DNA from: Chloroflexota bacterium
GTDB taxonomy: Bacteria; Chloroflexota; UBA6077; FW602-bin22; JACPQP01
Direction: 5' to 3'
NCBI GenBank assembly: GCA_016190465.1
Contig: JACPQP010000067.1
Span: 1-8,803 of the forward strand
Length of the DNA stretch: 8,803 bases
In this document: piece by piece, positions 1 to 5,726 of the stretch
Numbering within the stretch: position 1 is the stretch's first letter
How the letters are laid out: each line of letters begins with the position of its first letter
Notes under the pieces: model-generated
Seen by the model: the letters and a program-made list of their open reading frames with translations, nothing else
What the model was told of the DNA's origin: nothing
The model's database searches: none
Position numbers and translations under genes: made by a program

Positions 1-1
1 C

Positions 2-82
2 AAGCAGGGCAAGCATGCCTTGGCGTGCCTCCGGACTGTCTTCGAGGGCAGCCCCTTCATGCCTGCCCTGGCTGCTGAGTAG
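2..82 (+). CDS. C-terminal fragment of an unidentified protein
   Basis: A reading frame is open from the window edge and ends at TAG (80-82), giving 26 residues. They include a run reading HALACLRTVFEGSPFMPALA. I do not recognise the family. The style could fit the tail of a transposase or of an ordinary cytoplasmic enzyme, but nothing decides it. The frame may also be a chance opening, since 26 codons without a stop is common in GC-rich DNA. The inverted repeat 47 bases downstream would be in a suitable place to end its transcript. Confidence 0.25.
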   Translation, partial: KQGKHALACLRTVFEGSPFMPALAAE

Positions 83-128
83 TTACGACGTCAGGATGAA
101 GGGATAGCGCCCAGGTCGTCGTCAGTGA

Positions 129-181
129 TCAGTCGTCGGGAGCGCCAGGCAGCCATCGGACAGCCTCCGACTGACGACTGA
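129..181. repeat. Imperfect inverted repeat, possible terminator or element end
   Basis: TCAGTCGTC at 129-137 is the exact reverse complement of GACGACTGA at 173-181. An alternative pairing uses TCAGTC (129-134) with GACTGA (176-181) and GTCGG (135-139) with CCGAC (167-171), leaving a four-base bulge, and can stack on an inner AGGC/GCCT stem (147-150 with 163-166). No T-tract follows, so a classical intrinsic terminator is not shown. It lies between the upstream gene fragment and the regulatory region of the lipoprotein operon. It could end upstream transcription or mark the edge of an old mobile element. Confidence 0.4.
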
Positions 182-207
182 CTGCCACGTCGATCCTCTA
201 TCCAAGC

Positions 208-247
208 TGCTCTCACCGAGCCGCCCGAGTTGCTCTCACCGAGCCGC
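208..247. repeat. 17-bp direct repeat, two copies, 23-bp period
   Basis: TGCTCTCACCGAGCCGC occurs at 208-224 and again, without mismatch, at 231-247. The period is 23 bp, about two helical turns. Each copy contains CTCAC (at 212 and 235), one base different from the CTCAG units that begin at 258, which is again 23 bp further on. The repeat may therefore be a distal part of the same operator, or a small local duplication. Confidence 0.6.
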
Positions 248-257
248 TCTCAACTTC

Positions 258-301
258 CTCAGCCGGTGCTCAGTTGTCTCTCAGAGTCTTCTCAGGGGAG
301 T
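258..301 (+). promoter_or_regulatory. Four-unit CTCAG array, 11-bp period (array 1), putative response-regulator operator
   Basis: CTCAG begins at 258, 269, 280 and 291, four exact copies spaced by exactly 11 bp, so all units face the same side of the helix. The six bases between units vary. OmpR/PhoB-family winged-helix regulators are known to bind head-to-tail direct repeats of 10-11 bp, and such a regulator is encoded at 3469-4143. A matching array lies at 5591-5634. The array ends about 100 bases before the lipoprotein start. A weak -10-like TAACCT at 306-311 would let the array cover the -35 region, as in activation by PhoB-like proteins. The link to this regulator is inferred. Confidence 0.7.
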
Positions 302-332
302 CCCCTAACCTCATCGTGGGACCGGCGAAGAT

Positions 333-407
333 ATGAGAGTGGGCCGGCCGGGCCAGCGACGGGCTCTGAATGGTGCGCCCAGGATGCCCAGCGAGGGGCT
401 ACGGTGA
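333..407 (+). CDS. Possible 24-residue leader peptide overlapping the lipoprotein start
   Basis: ATG at 333 opens a 24-codon frame, rich in Arg and Gly, that stops at TGA 405-407. The stop overlaps the proposed GTG start of the lipoprotein (404-406), giving a GTGA junction typical of translational coupling. Only a weak GAAG lies just upstream of its ATG. It may be a real leader peptide, or simply the consequence of GC-rich sequence with few stops. Confidence 0.2.
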   Translation: MRVGRPGQRRALNGAPRMPSEGLR

Positions 408-907
408 AGACGGATCGCGAAACCGATCTCAGGAGCGTCTGCGGCGCGCCGGTCCTTGCCGGCCTGGCGGTGATCCTGGTCGCCACCCTCGCCGCGTGCA
501 GCGGCGAGACCCCCGGAGAGGTTTCGCGCGCCGCGACCGTGGCTCTTTCCTCCGACGCCTCTGACGCGACAACGCGGGTCAGTGACGGCGGCCAGGTTAT
601 GGTGAAAGTGACCTGGCCAGGCGCGGGCGACCCGCTTCAGTTTGCCGTCGAGATGGATTCCCACGCCGTCGACCTGGACGGCTATGACCTGCGGCTCCTC
701 GCGGTGCTTCGCACCGACCAGGGGCAGGAAGCGCGCCCGAGCACCTGGGACGCGCCAAAGGGCGGCCACCACCGGAGCGGAGCGCTCACGTTTTCCGCCG
801 TGACTGCTGACGACAGCCCGTTGGTCGGACCAAACACGCGCAGCGTCGAGTTGCTCATTCGCGACGTGGCCGGTGTGCCAGAGAGGGTCTTTCGATGGGC
901 GCTCTGA
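404..907 (+). CDS. Putative metal-related envelope lipoprotein of unknown function
   Basis: This encodes a 167-residue precursor, probably exported and lipid-anchored. I chose the GTG at 404 because GAGGGG (393-398) stands five bases upstream and the protein then begins with a classical lipoprotein signal: charged residues (K2, R5, R10), a hydrophobic stretch (about 15-30) and the lipobox LAAC with C32. Starting at the earlier ATG at 230 would bury this signal. Residues 41-60 are a Ser/Thr/Ala-rich linker. Residues 61-167 look like a compact beta domain with M84-D-S-H87, a YDL motif, W115, and G120-G-H-H123 followed by an RDVAGVPER segment. I believe this domain recurs in uncharacterised lipoproteins of GC-rich bacteria, but I know no family name. 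H87 and H122/H123 could bind metal, which is inferred. It is the first gene of the unit behind array 1, and its end overlaps the next gene by 13 bases. Confidence 0.8.
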   Translation: MKTDRETDLRSVCGAPVLAGLAVILVATLAACSGETPGEVSRAATVALSSDASDATTRVSDGGQVMVKVTWPGAGDPLQFAVEMDSHAVDLDGYDLRLLAVLRTDQGQEARPSTWDAPKGGHHRSGALTFSAVTADDSPLVGPNTRSVELLIRDVAGVPERVFRWAL

Positions 908-1374
908 CGGCCGCGGCTCGAGCGGAGAAGGTGCAGCCCGTGATGCGGGGTCTCGCCTTCGGCTTGCTCGCGTCGCTGGGACTGCTTGCCTTCTACCTCG
1001 GGGTGATCACCCTGGCGCAGGGGTGGGGCCACGCGCTCCAGCAGTTGGGCGAAGACCGCGGGTTTGTCGGCGTCATCGCCGCCGGCTTTGGCGCGCAGGT
1101 GGGGTTGTTCACGTACCTGCGCGGGTGGCGCGCCAGCGCAGCCGTTGGCGGCGTGGCGACAAGCACGGGCACCAGCACGACGGCGATGCTTGCCTGCTGT
1201 GCCCACCATCTCACGGAGGTCCTGCCGATCCTCGGGCTTTCGGGCGTGGCGGTCTTCCTCAACCTGTACAGGACGCCGCTGCTGTGGCTGGGCATCGCGA
1301 TGAACCTCGTCGGCATCATCTACCTGTTGCGGCAGCTTCGCCAGCAGCACAGGATGGTGTGCCACGCACCGTAG
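895..1374 (+). CDS. Small integral membrane protein with CCAHH motif
   Basis: This encodes a 159-residue membrane protein with about four to five hydrophobic helices (roughly 17-39, 56-74, 83-102, 106-124 and 128-146). The outstanding feature is the Thr/Ser-rich entry to a helix followed by C101-C-A-H-H105, a potential metal site placed at a helix end. The start ATG at 895 has GAGAGGG (881-887) seven bases upstream and overlaps the end of the lipoprotein gene, which indicates a shared transcript and coupled translation. I do not recognise a named family. The helix layout and paired cysteines recall small mercury- or copper-handling membrane proteins, but no specific homology to MerT or similar is visible. 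The last residues (after about 150, ending MVCHAP) look unlike the rest and abut the start of a truncated gene, so the natural C-terminus may have been replaced. Confidence 0.8.
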   Translation: MGALTAAARAEKVQPVMRGLAFGLLASLGLLAFYLGVITLAQGWGHALQQLGEDRGFVGVIAAGFGAQVGLFTYLRGWRASAAVGGVATSTGTSTTAMLACCAHHLTEVLPILGLSGVAVFLNLYRTPLLWLGIAMNLVGIIYLLRQLRQQHRMVCHAP

Positions 1375-1391
1375 GCTCAGTCGCGGCGGGG

Positions 1392-2711
1392 ATGGCCAGC
1401 CAGTGGATGGCCGCGCCCGGGGGCGGCGAAGCGCTCTACACGGCGTTCCCGCCGCTCACTCGCCAGTTGTCGGGCAGCGTGCTGATCTACGTCGGGTTTC
1501 TCCTGCTCTCGCTGGGCGTGCTCCTGCTGGCCGTGAACTACGTGGCCACATTGGCGCGCAGCCGACGCGAGGGGCTGGTCGAAGAGTTACCAACTCCCAC
1601 CTACGTGGGACTCGTCTGGACGATCGTCATGGCCGCCGCGAGCGCGATCGCGCTGGGGATCTACGCGCCGGCGGTGCTCTGGTCGCTCGGCGTGATCCCG
1701 CTCGATCCGATGGCTTACCAGATAGGGTATTTCACTTACTTCCACGTGAACCACTACGTCCCGCTGATCGCCGCCGTCGGCGTGTGGTACGCGCTGGCCA
1801 AGCACACGACCGGCGCGCGGTCGGTCTTCGGAGAACGCTTCTTCAAGGCCGTCTTCACAGCGTATCCGCTGATCGTCCCCCCAACCTTCCTCTATCACCT
1901 GTTTCTGGCGCCCGGTGTACCGGCGAGCGTCAAGACGGTGGGCTCGATTCTGTCGTTGTTCATCGGGGTGCCCACCATCGTCGTGGCGGTCGTCGTGCTG
2001 GGCATGCTGGAGGCGCGGATGCGTGCCCTTGGCGCGACCGGCGTGCTTGGCTGGCTCCGACGACTACCGTGGGGGAATCCCGCGTTTGGCGGCCTGGCGA
2101 TGGGGATGCTCACCTTCGGGCTGGGCGGCGCCTTCACCTATCCCCTGCTCTCGGAAAGGCTGGCCACCTTACTCCACGGCACCTTTGTCGTCCCGGGGTA
2201 CTTCCACGCGTTCACGGGAGCGGGGGTGACGCTCACCTTTGTGGCGGCGACGTTCGCGCTGCTGCCCGGCATGACCGGACGCCAGCTCTGGGGAGCGACC
2301 CTGGCGCGTGTGCAACCATACGTGATGGCGGCCGGTACCACGATCTTCGTCGTCTTTGGCGTCGCCGCCGGCTACTCGGGCGTGCCGCGGCGGGTGGGGA
2401 GTATCGCCTATGGCGGGGGAGCGCCGCCGGTTTGGGCGCCGCTCATGAACGTGACCGAAGCGGTGGGAGGACTCCTGATGGTTGTCGGCGGCGTGCTCTT
2501 CTTCGCGGTCGTCATGGGCACGTTGATCGCCGGTCGCGACGCTCGCACGTCCGAGGACCTTGCGCTCGCCTCACCGCACCGGATGAGGGTAGCGCCGTCC
2601 GGAATGACCTGGGCGGCCGCCGTGCCGGTAGCGGTAGTGGTGGCGCTGATCGTGGCCGTGTCGGTCGCGAGCTTCGAGTTGGTGCGGCGCTGGCCGTTCG
2701 TGATTCAGTGA
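1392..2711 (+). CDS. Heme-copper oxidase subunit I-like protein, N-terminally truncated, altered ligand positions
   Basis: This encodes 439 residues with about ten membrane helices, homologous to the last three quarters of subunit I of B-type (ba3-like) cytochrome oxidases. From remembered ba3 sequence, LYTAFPPL (15-22) matches the loop after helix III, YHLFLAPGVPASVK (168-181) matches the HHQF..DPG segment of helix VII, and HGTFVVPGYFHAF (262-274) matches the helix X VHNTAWVPGHFH segment; NO reductases have a related HGT....HGH pattern there. Helices I-III, with one low-spin heme ligand, are missing. The CuB His pair is Y168-H169, the two-His HxH motif is Y270-F-H272, and the usual cross-linked Tyr after the helix VI His (near H118/H121) is not seen. 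Normal oxygen reduction is thus unlikely. The start is uncertain: ATG 1392 has no well-spaced ribosome site, while GTG 1359 has AGGA at 1351-1354 and would overlap the upstream gene. The frame upstream of that is only a shadow of the preceding gene. Confidence 0.75.
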   Translation: MASQWMAAPGGGEALYTAFPPLTRQLSGSVLIYVGFLLLSLGVLLLAVNYVATLARSRREGLVEELPTPTYVGLVWTIVMAAASAIALGIYAPAVLWSLGVIPLDPMAYQIGYFTYFHVNHYVPLIAAVGVWYALAKHTTGARSVFGERFFKAVFTAYPLIVPPTFLYHLFLAPGVPASVKTVGSILSLFIGVPTIVVAVVVLGMLEARMRALGATGVLGWLRRLPWGNPAFGGLAMGMLTFGLGGAFTYPLLSERLATLLHGTFVVPGYFHAFTGAGVTLTFVAATFALLPGMTGRQLWGATLARVQPYVMAAGTTIFVVFGVAAGYSGVPRRVGSIAYGGGAPPVWAPLMNVTEAVGGLLMVVGGVLFFAVVMGTLIAGRDARTSEDLALASPHRMRVAPSGMTWAAAVPVAVVVALIVAVSVASFELVRRWPFVIQ

Positions 2712-2728
2712 ACGTGACTCGTGAATAC

Positions 2729-2734
2729 AGGAGG
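2729..2734 (+). promoter_or_regulatory. Strong ribosome binding site AGGAGG
   Basis: AGGAGG lies six bases before ATG 2741. It is the best Shine-Dalgarno sequence in the window and fixes the start of the small membrane protein that follows the oxidase-like gene. Confidence 0.75.
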
Positions 2735-2740
2735 AGTCCC

Positions 2741-2956
2741 ATGCCCCGCGATGACGATGCTCGCTACGATGAGCAACTCTTGCTGGTGATTGCAGTCGCC
2801 GGCACCGTGCTGTTCGCGTTCTTTGCGGTCACGCCCGTGCTTCGCCCGTACTACGCGCTGTTGATGCCCGCCGTCATCGCCGTCGGCGCGATGGGCTCCT
2901 GGGTGCTCCTCCGAAGTGGGCGCCGCCGGGCACAACTGGGGGAGGGAAAGGGATAG
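2741..2956 (+). CDS. Small two-helix membrane protein (71 aa)
   Basis: The protein has an acidic N-terminal cytoplasmic-looking segment (residues 1-11, DDDARYDE), two hydrophobic helices (about 13-32 and 37-57) separated by a short loop with VLRPYY, and a basic tail with R61-R63. I recognise no family. The very good ribosome site and the 29-base gap after the oxidase-like gene make it a credible gene and probably part of that transcript. Small two-helix proteins often accompany oxidase subunits as assembly or accessory subunits (for example the small cbb3 and ba3 subunits). That role here is inferred from position only. Confidence 0.75.
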   Translation: MPRDDDARYDEQLLLVIAVAGTVLFAFFAVTPVLRPYYALLMPAVIAVGAMGSWVLLRSGRRRAQLGEGKG

Positions 2957-2979
2957 TCTTCCGCATGGCCCTCTTTCCC
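2944..2979 (+). terminator. Possible hairpin at end of first gene cluster
   Basis: GGGAAAGGG (2944-2952) can pair with CCTCTTTCCC-type sequence at 2971-2979, giving nine pairs including one G-U, with an 18-base loop. It spans the stop codon of the 71-residue protein. No T-tract follows, so if it ends transcription it is not a textbook intrinsic terminator. Confidence 0.3.
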
Positions 2980-3095
2980 CGGGCGTGAGTCCGCCGACCC
3001 GATGACGGCGTGGCATCCTCCGAGGATCCGTCTCCAGGACCAGGCATCCCCGGGCGCTCGGCCCCACACCGACTGCCGCCGACTGCCCGGGCCAT

Positions 3096-3125
3096 TTGCT
3101 GGCCGCGGTTGGGCCGGTGTATACT
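3096..3125 (+). promoter_or_regulatory. Putative sigma-70-type promoter of the sulfatase remnant
   Basis: TATACT at 3120-3125 is one base from the -10 consensus and stands out in a GC-rich background. TTGCTG at 3096-3101, 18 bp upstream, is a weak -35. Transcription would begin near 3132, and the sulfatase start codon follows at 3169 behind GGGGAGAG (3152-3159). If active, it could also transcribe the response-regulator and kinase genes independently of array 1. Confidence 0.5.
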
Positions 3126-3168
3126 TGCGTCTGGTACCGATGCTGGCACCTGGGGAGAGAACAACTCC

Positions 3169-3497
3169 GTGCGCATCCTGTACATCGACATCGACACGCT
3201 CCGGCCTGATCACCTGGGATGCTACGGCTACCACCGCAACACCAGCCCAAACATCGATCGGGTCGCGCGTGAGGGCATGGCCAGATGATGCGCCGGGCCA
3301 CCCACGCGGTCGACCCGATGTGGGTCGTGCTGCGCGAAAGGGGACCTCTCCACACGCGCGGTCAACTGGCCGGGTACCTGCGGCGGCTGCGGGAAACTGG
3401 CCGCGGCCACTGGGCCGATTGCCTCGCGGCCAAGCATCCGAGCGAGTGCGAGAGGGGGCGCCCCACGAATGCATCGTATCCTGGTGATCGACGATGA
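3169..3497 (+). pseudogene. Sulfatase remnant with internal deletion and frameshift
   Basis: From GTG 3169, with GGGGAGAG nine bases upstream, the frame encodes ILYIDIDTLRPDHLGCYGYH and then NTSPNIDRVAREGM. This is the conserved N-terminus of alkaline-phosphatase-superfamily sulfatases, including the early metal-binding aspartates D7 and D9. It stops after 39 residues at TGA 3286-3288, before the C/S-x-P-x-R active-site motif that should follow. In another frame from about 3276 to 3497, sequence reading DPMWVVLRERGP, HTRGQLAGYLRRL and TGRGHWADCLAAKHP resembles the usual C-terminal tail of the same enzymes. Family members have roughly 450-500 residues, so about 400 codons are missing and the ends are joined out of frame near 3275-3300. 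The tail overlaps the response-regulator start by 29 bases, probably an ancestral coupling. The N-terminal match is strong; the C-terminal match rests on remembered family sequence. Confidence 0.7.
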
Positions 3498-4143
3498 CGC
3501 CGCGGTGACCAGCGTGCTGAAACGCGGGCTGTCTTACGAGGGGTTTGTCGTCGATACGGTTGGCTCCGGCGCCGACGGTCTGACCATCGCTCGGGACCGG
3601 CCGCCAGACCTGGTCATCCTCGACATCATGATGCCGGGGATGGACGGTCTCGGCGTGCTCGGGCGACTGCGCGCCGCGGATGCGCAGCTACCGATCGTGA
3701 TGCTGACGGCCAAGGATGCGCCATCTGACCAGGTTCGTGGCCTCGAAGGCGGCGCCGACGATTACGTGGTCAAGCCGTTCACCTTCGAGGTCCTGGTGGC
3801 CCGGGTACGGGCGCTGCTGCGCCGGCGCGACGCGGAGCGCCCGACCGTACTCCGCTTTGCCGATCTGAGCCTGGACACCGGCACGCGGCAGGCGCACCGT
3901 GGCACGCGCGTCATCGACCTGACCAGCACCGAGTACGACCTCCTTCGCCAGTTCCTCGAGTACCCGCGCCGGGTGCTGCCCAAGGACTTTCTGATGGACC
4001 GCATCTGGGGCTACGACTTCGGCGGCAGCACCAACGTGCTGGAGGTCTACGTGAAGCAGTTGCGGCAGAAGCTGGAAGCGGCGGGAGAATCGCGCGTGAT
4101 CCACACGCTGCGGGGCCAGGGCTACGTGCTGCGGGAGAACTGA
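3469..4143 (+). CDS. OmpR/PhoB-family two-component response regulator
   Basis: This is a 224-residue cytoplasmic transcription regulator of the family's usual length. The receiver domain (about 1-120) carries the acidic pocket D8/D9, the phospho-acceptor D52 in the ILDIMMPGMDG segment, T80 and K102 followed by PF. A winged-helix DNA-binding domain (about 125-222) contains the LTSTEYDLL helix, the NVLEVYVKQLRQKL recognition helix and the terminal TLRGQGYVL wing. All residues needed for phosphorylation are present, so it should be active. GAGGGGG (3452-3458) stands ten bases before the ATG. The kinase gene starts two bases after the stop, so they form a pair. Its DNA-binding class fits the two 11-bp-period arrays at 258 and 5591, making it their likely ligand. 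The inducing signal is unknown. The sequence style recalls MprA/PrrA-like regulators, but orthology is not claimed. Confidence 0.95.
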   Translation: MHRILVIDDDAAVTSVLKRGLSYEGFVVDTVGSGADGLTIARDRPPDLVILDIMMPGMDGLGVLGRLRAADAQLPIVMLTAKDAPSDQVRGLEGGADDYVVKPFTFEVLVARVRALLRRRDAERPTVLRFADLSLDTGTRQAHRGTRVIDLTSTEYDLLRQFLEYPRRVLPKDFLMDRIWGYDFGGSTNVLEVYVKQLRQKLEAAGESRVIHTLRGQGYVLREN

Positions 4144-4145
4144 CG

Positions 4146-5579
4146 ATGTCGATCCGCCTGCGGCTGGCGCTCTGGTACGGGGGCCTCGCCGGCCTCGTGG
4201 TGTTCCTGGTAAGCCTGCTGACCTATATCATCCACAGTCGCGCGCACTACGACGAGATGGACCGCCTCCTGGCGAATGCGCTGAATCACCTCACGGTCGA
4301 ACCGACGCCTGGATCATCGCCGAAGGACATGGACGGGATGCTGGCGGTTCCCCTTGCACCAGACCTGGTCGTTCGGCTGTATGGGCCAGCGGACGAGATC
4401 CTCGCGGCATCGCTGAACACCGACGCCGCGCCGTCGATCAATCCGCGGGCGGTAGTAGCCGATCCGACCGGGCCACCCTTCGATCCGGTCGTCGGGCTGG
4501 CACCGCCGCTCATCAGCGTCGAAAGCGGCCGGGGCATCTTCAGTGTGCTCCAAACCGCCAACGGCACGCGCTGGCGTGTCCACGTTCGCGCTGTGCCCGA
4601 CGCAGCTACCGATCCTGACCCTTACTTCGTGGCGCTCTCACCCCTCGATCGGATCGACCACTCGGTGGAGCGATTTCGGCAACTGGCCACGATCTTCGCG
4701 GGCACAGGCATCGCGATCACTTTTGGCATCGCCTGGCTGCTGGCGAGCCACGCCCTTCGCCCGGTGGCGACGATGACCGATACGGCACACGCGATCGCCC
4801 ATTCCCGCGACTTCCGGCACCGCGTGCCCATCGAGACGCATCACGACGAGCTTGGACGCCTTGCCGCCACGTTCAACGACATGCTCGCCAGCCTGGAGCA
4901 GGCCTACCGGTCGCAGCAGCGATTCGTGTCGGATGCCTCGCATGAGCTGCGCGCCCCGCTGACGGCCATCCAGGCGAACCTGGAGCTTATCGCGCAGCGT
5001 CCCACGATGTCGGTGGCCGAGCGCCAGGAAGCGGTGGGTGAGGCCAACCGCGAGGCGGGTCGCCTCGCCCGTCTGGTGGCTGATCTCCTCGTGCTTGCCC
5101 GCGCCGATGCCGGTGTTCCACTTCGGCACCAGCACGTGGAACTGGATCGGATACTATTGGATGTGCTCGGTCAAGCGCGACACCTGGCGAGCGGTCAACG
5201 GATCGGCGTCGCGAAGCTCGAGCCAGCGCTGGTGGACGGCGACCCGGATCGGTTGAAGCAGTTGCTGCTGATCCTGCTGGACAACGCGGTCCGGTACACC
5301 CCACCAGCGGGACAGATCGCGGTGGAGTTGCGCCGGAATGGGACCGCCGCCGAGGTCGTCGTGCGCGATACCGGCGTCGGCATCGCGCCGGAGGATCTTC
5401 GACACGTATTCGACCGTTTCTACCGCGCCGACCCGGCCCGGGCGCGCGACCCCGGTGGAACAGGTCTGGGCCTCTCCATCGCTCAATCGATCGCCCGGCA
5501 GCACGGCGGTGACGTCTCGCTGACGAGCGAGATCGGCCGGGGGACTACCGCAATGGTCCAGCTTCCTGTCCTTGGCTGA
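4146..5579 (+). CDS. Membrane sensor histidine kinase
   Basis: This encodes 477 residues and is the partner of the preceding regulator (two-base gap). Domains in order: first membrane helix (about 10-29); an extracytoplasmic sensor segment (about 30-178), Pro/Asp-rich, with no recognised fold and no cysteine; second membrane helix (about 180-202); HAMP linker (about 203-255); dimerisation and phospho-acceptor domain with H266 in SDASHELRAPL; and an ATP-binding domain with the N box (LLDN, N380), DTGVGIAPEDL (D408, G410), the F-box region FDRFYR and GGTGLGLSIA (437-446). All catalytic motifs are intact. The architecture matches classic EnvZ/MprB-type kinases. The sensor region is modest in size and offers no clear metal motif: its histidines are H30, H34, H48 and H146, plus H172 near the second helix. 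The stimulus cannot be deduced. Array 2 begins eleven bases after the stop codon. Confidence 0.95.
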   Translation: MSIRLRLALWYGGLAGLVVFLVSLLTYIIHSRAHYDEMDRLLANALNHLTVEPTPGSSPKDMDGMLAVPLAPDLVVRLYGPADEILAASLNTDAAPSINPRAVVADPTGPPFDPVVGLAPPLISVESGRGIFSVLQTANGTRWRVHVRAVPDAATDPDPYFVALSPLDRIDHSVERFRQLATIFAGTGIAITFGIAWLLASHALRPVATMTDTAHAIAHSRDFRHRVPIETHHDELGRLAATFNDMLASLEQAYRSQQRFVSDASHELRAPLTAIQANLELIAQRPTMSVAERQEAVGEANREAGRLARLVADLLVLARADAGVPLRHQHVELDRILLDVLGQARHLASGQRIGVAKLEPALVDGDPDRLKQLLLILLDNAVRYTPPAGQIAVELRRNGTAAEVVVRDTGVGIAPEDLRHVFDRFYRADPARARDPGGTGLGLSIAQSIARQHGGDVSLTSEIGRGTTAMVQLPVLG

Positions 5580-5590
5580 GTCGCGCATCC

Positions 5591-5634
5591 CTCATCATTT
5601 GCTCAGGTATCCCTCAGCCAGCACTCAGCAAGCG
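5591..5634 (+). promoter_or_regulatory. Four-unit CTCAG array, 11-bp period (array 2), putative response-regulator operator
   Basis: CTCAT begins at 5591 and CTCAG at 5602, 5613 and 5624, all spaced by exactly 11 bp. The unit, the spacing and the number of units equal those of array 1 upstream of the lipoprotein, while the bases between units differ. This argues for conserved protein contacts and against duplication of the DNA. The array ends 92 bases before the HMA-like gene, close to the 102 bases seen for array 1. A weak -10-like CGATAG lies at 5641-5646, placing the array over the -35 region. The likely binder is the OmpR-family regulator encoded at 3469-4143. Confidence 0.7.
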
Positions 5635-5726
5635 GTGCGACGATAGCGGCACGGAGAGGCGGGACACGCGGAGAAGGGTGCGACGAGGGCGGCACGAATG
5701 CCAGATCGGTGCCTTGATTCTGCACG

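Noticed and set aside
258..301. CRISPR array or tandem-repeat tract
   Set aside because: The conserved unit is only 5 bp with an 11-bp period and variable 6-bp gaps. This fits a protein-binding operator and not CRISPR repeats with long spacers.
873..1391. N-terminal extension of the oxidase-like frame up to 873
   Set aside because: The extension is low-complexity Arg/Gly-rich sequence out of frame with a convincing membrane protein at 895-1374, so it is a shadow and not the missing helices I-III.
1403..2956. A 517-codon open frame on the + strand overlapping the oxidase-like gene
   Set aside because: Its translation over 1403-2730 is Arg/Gly/Ala-rich shadow sequence of the membrane-protein frame. 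Only its last 72 codons, from ATG 2741 behind AGGAGG, look like a protein.
2705..3474. Minus-strand open frames across the sulfatase remnant
   Set aside because: No recognisable motifs are present, and the + strand explains the same bases with clear sulfatase sequence, a promoter and ribosome sites.
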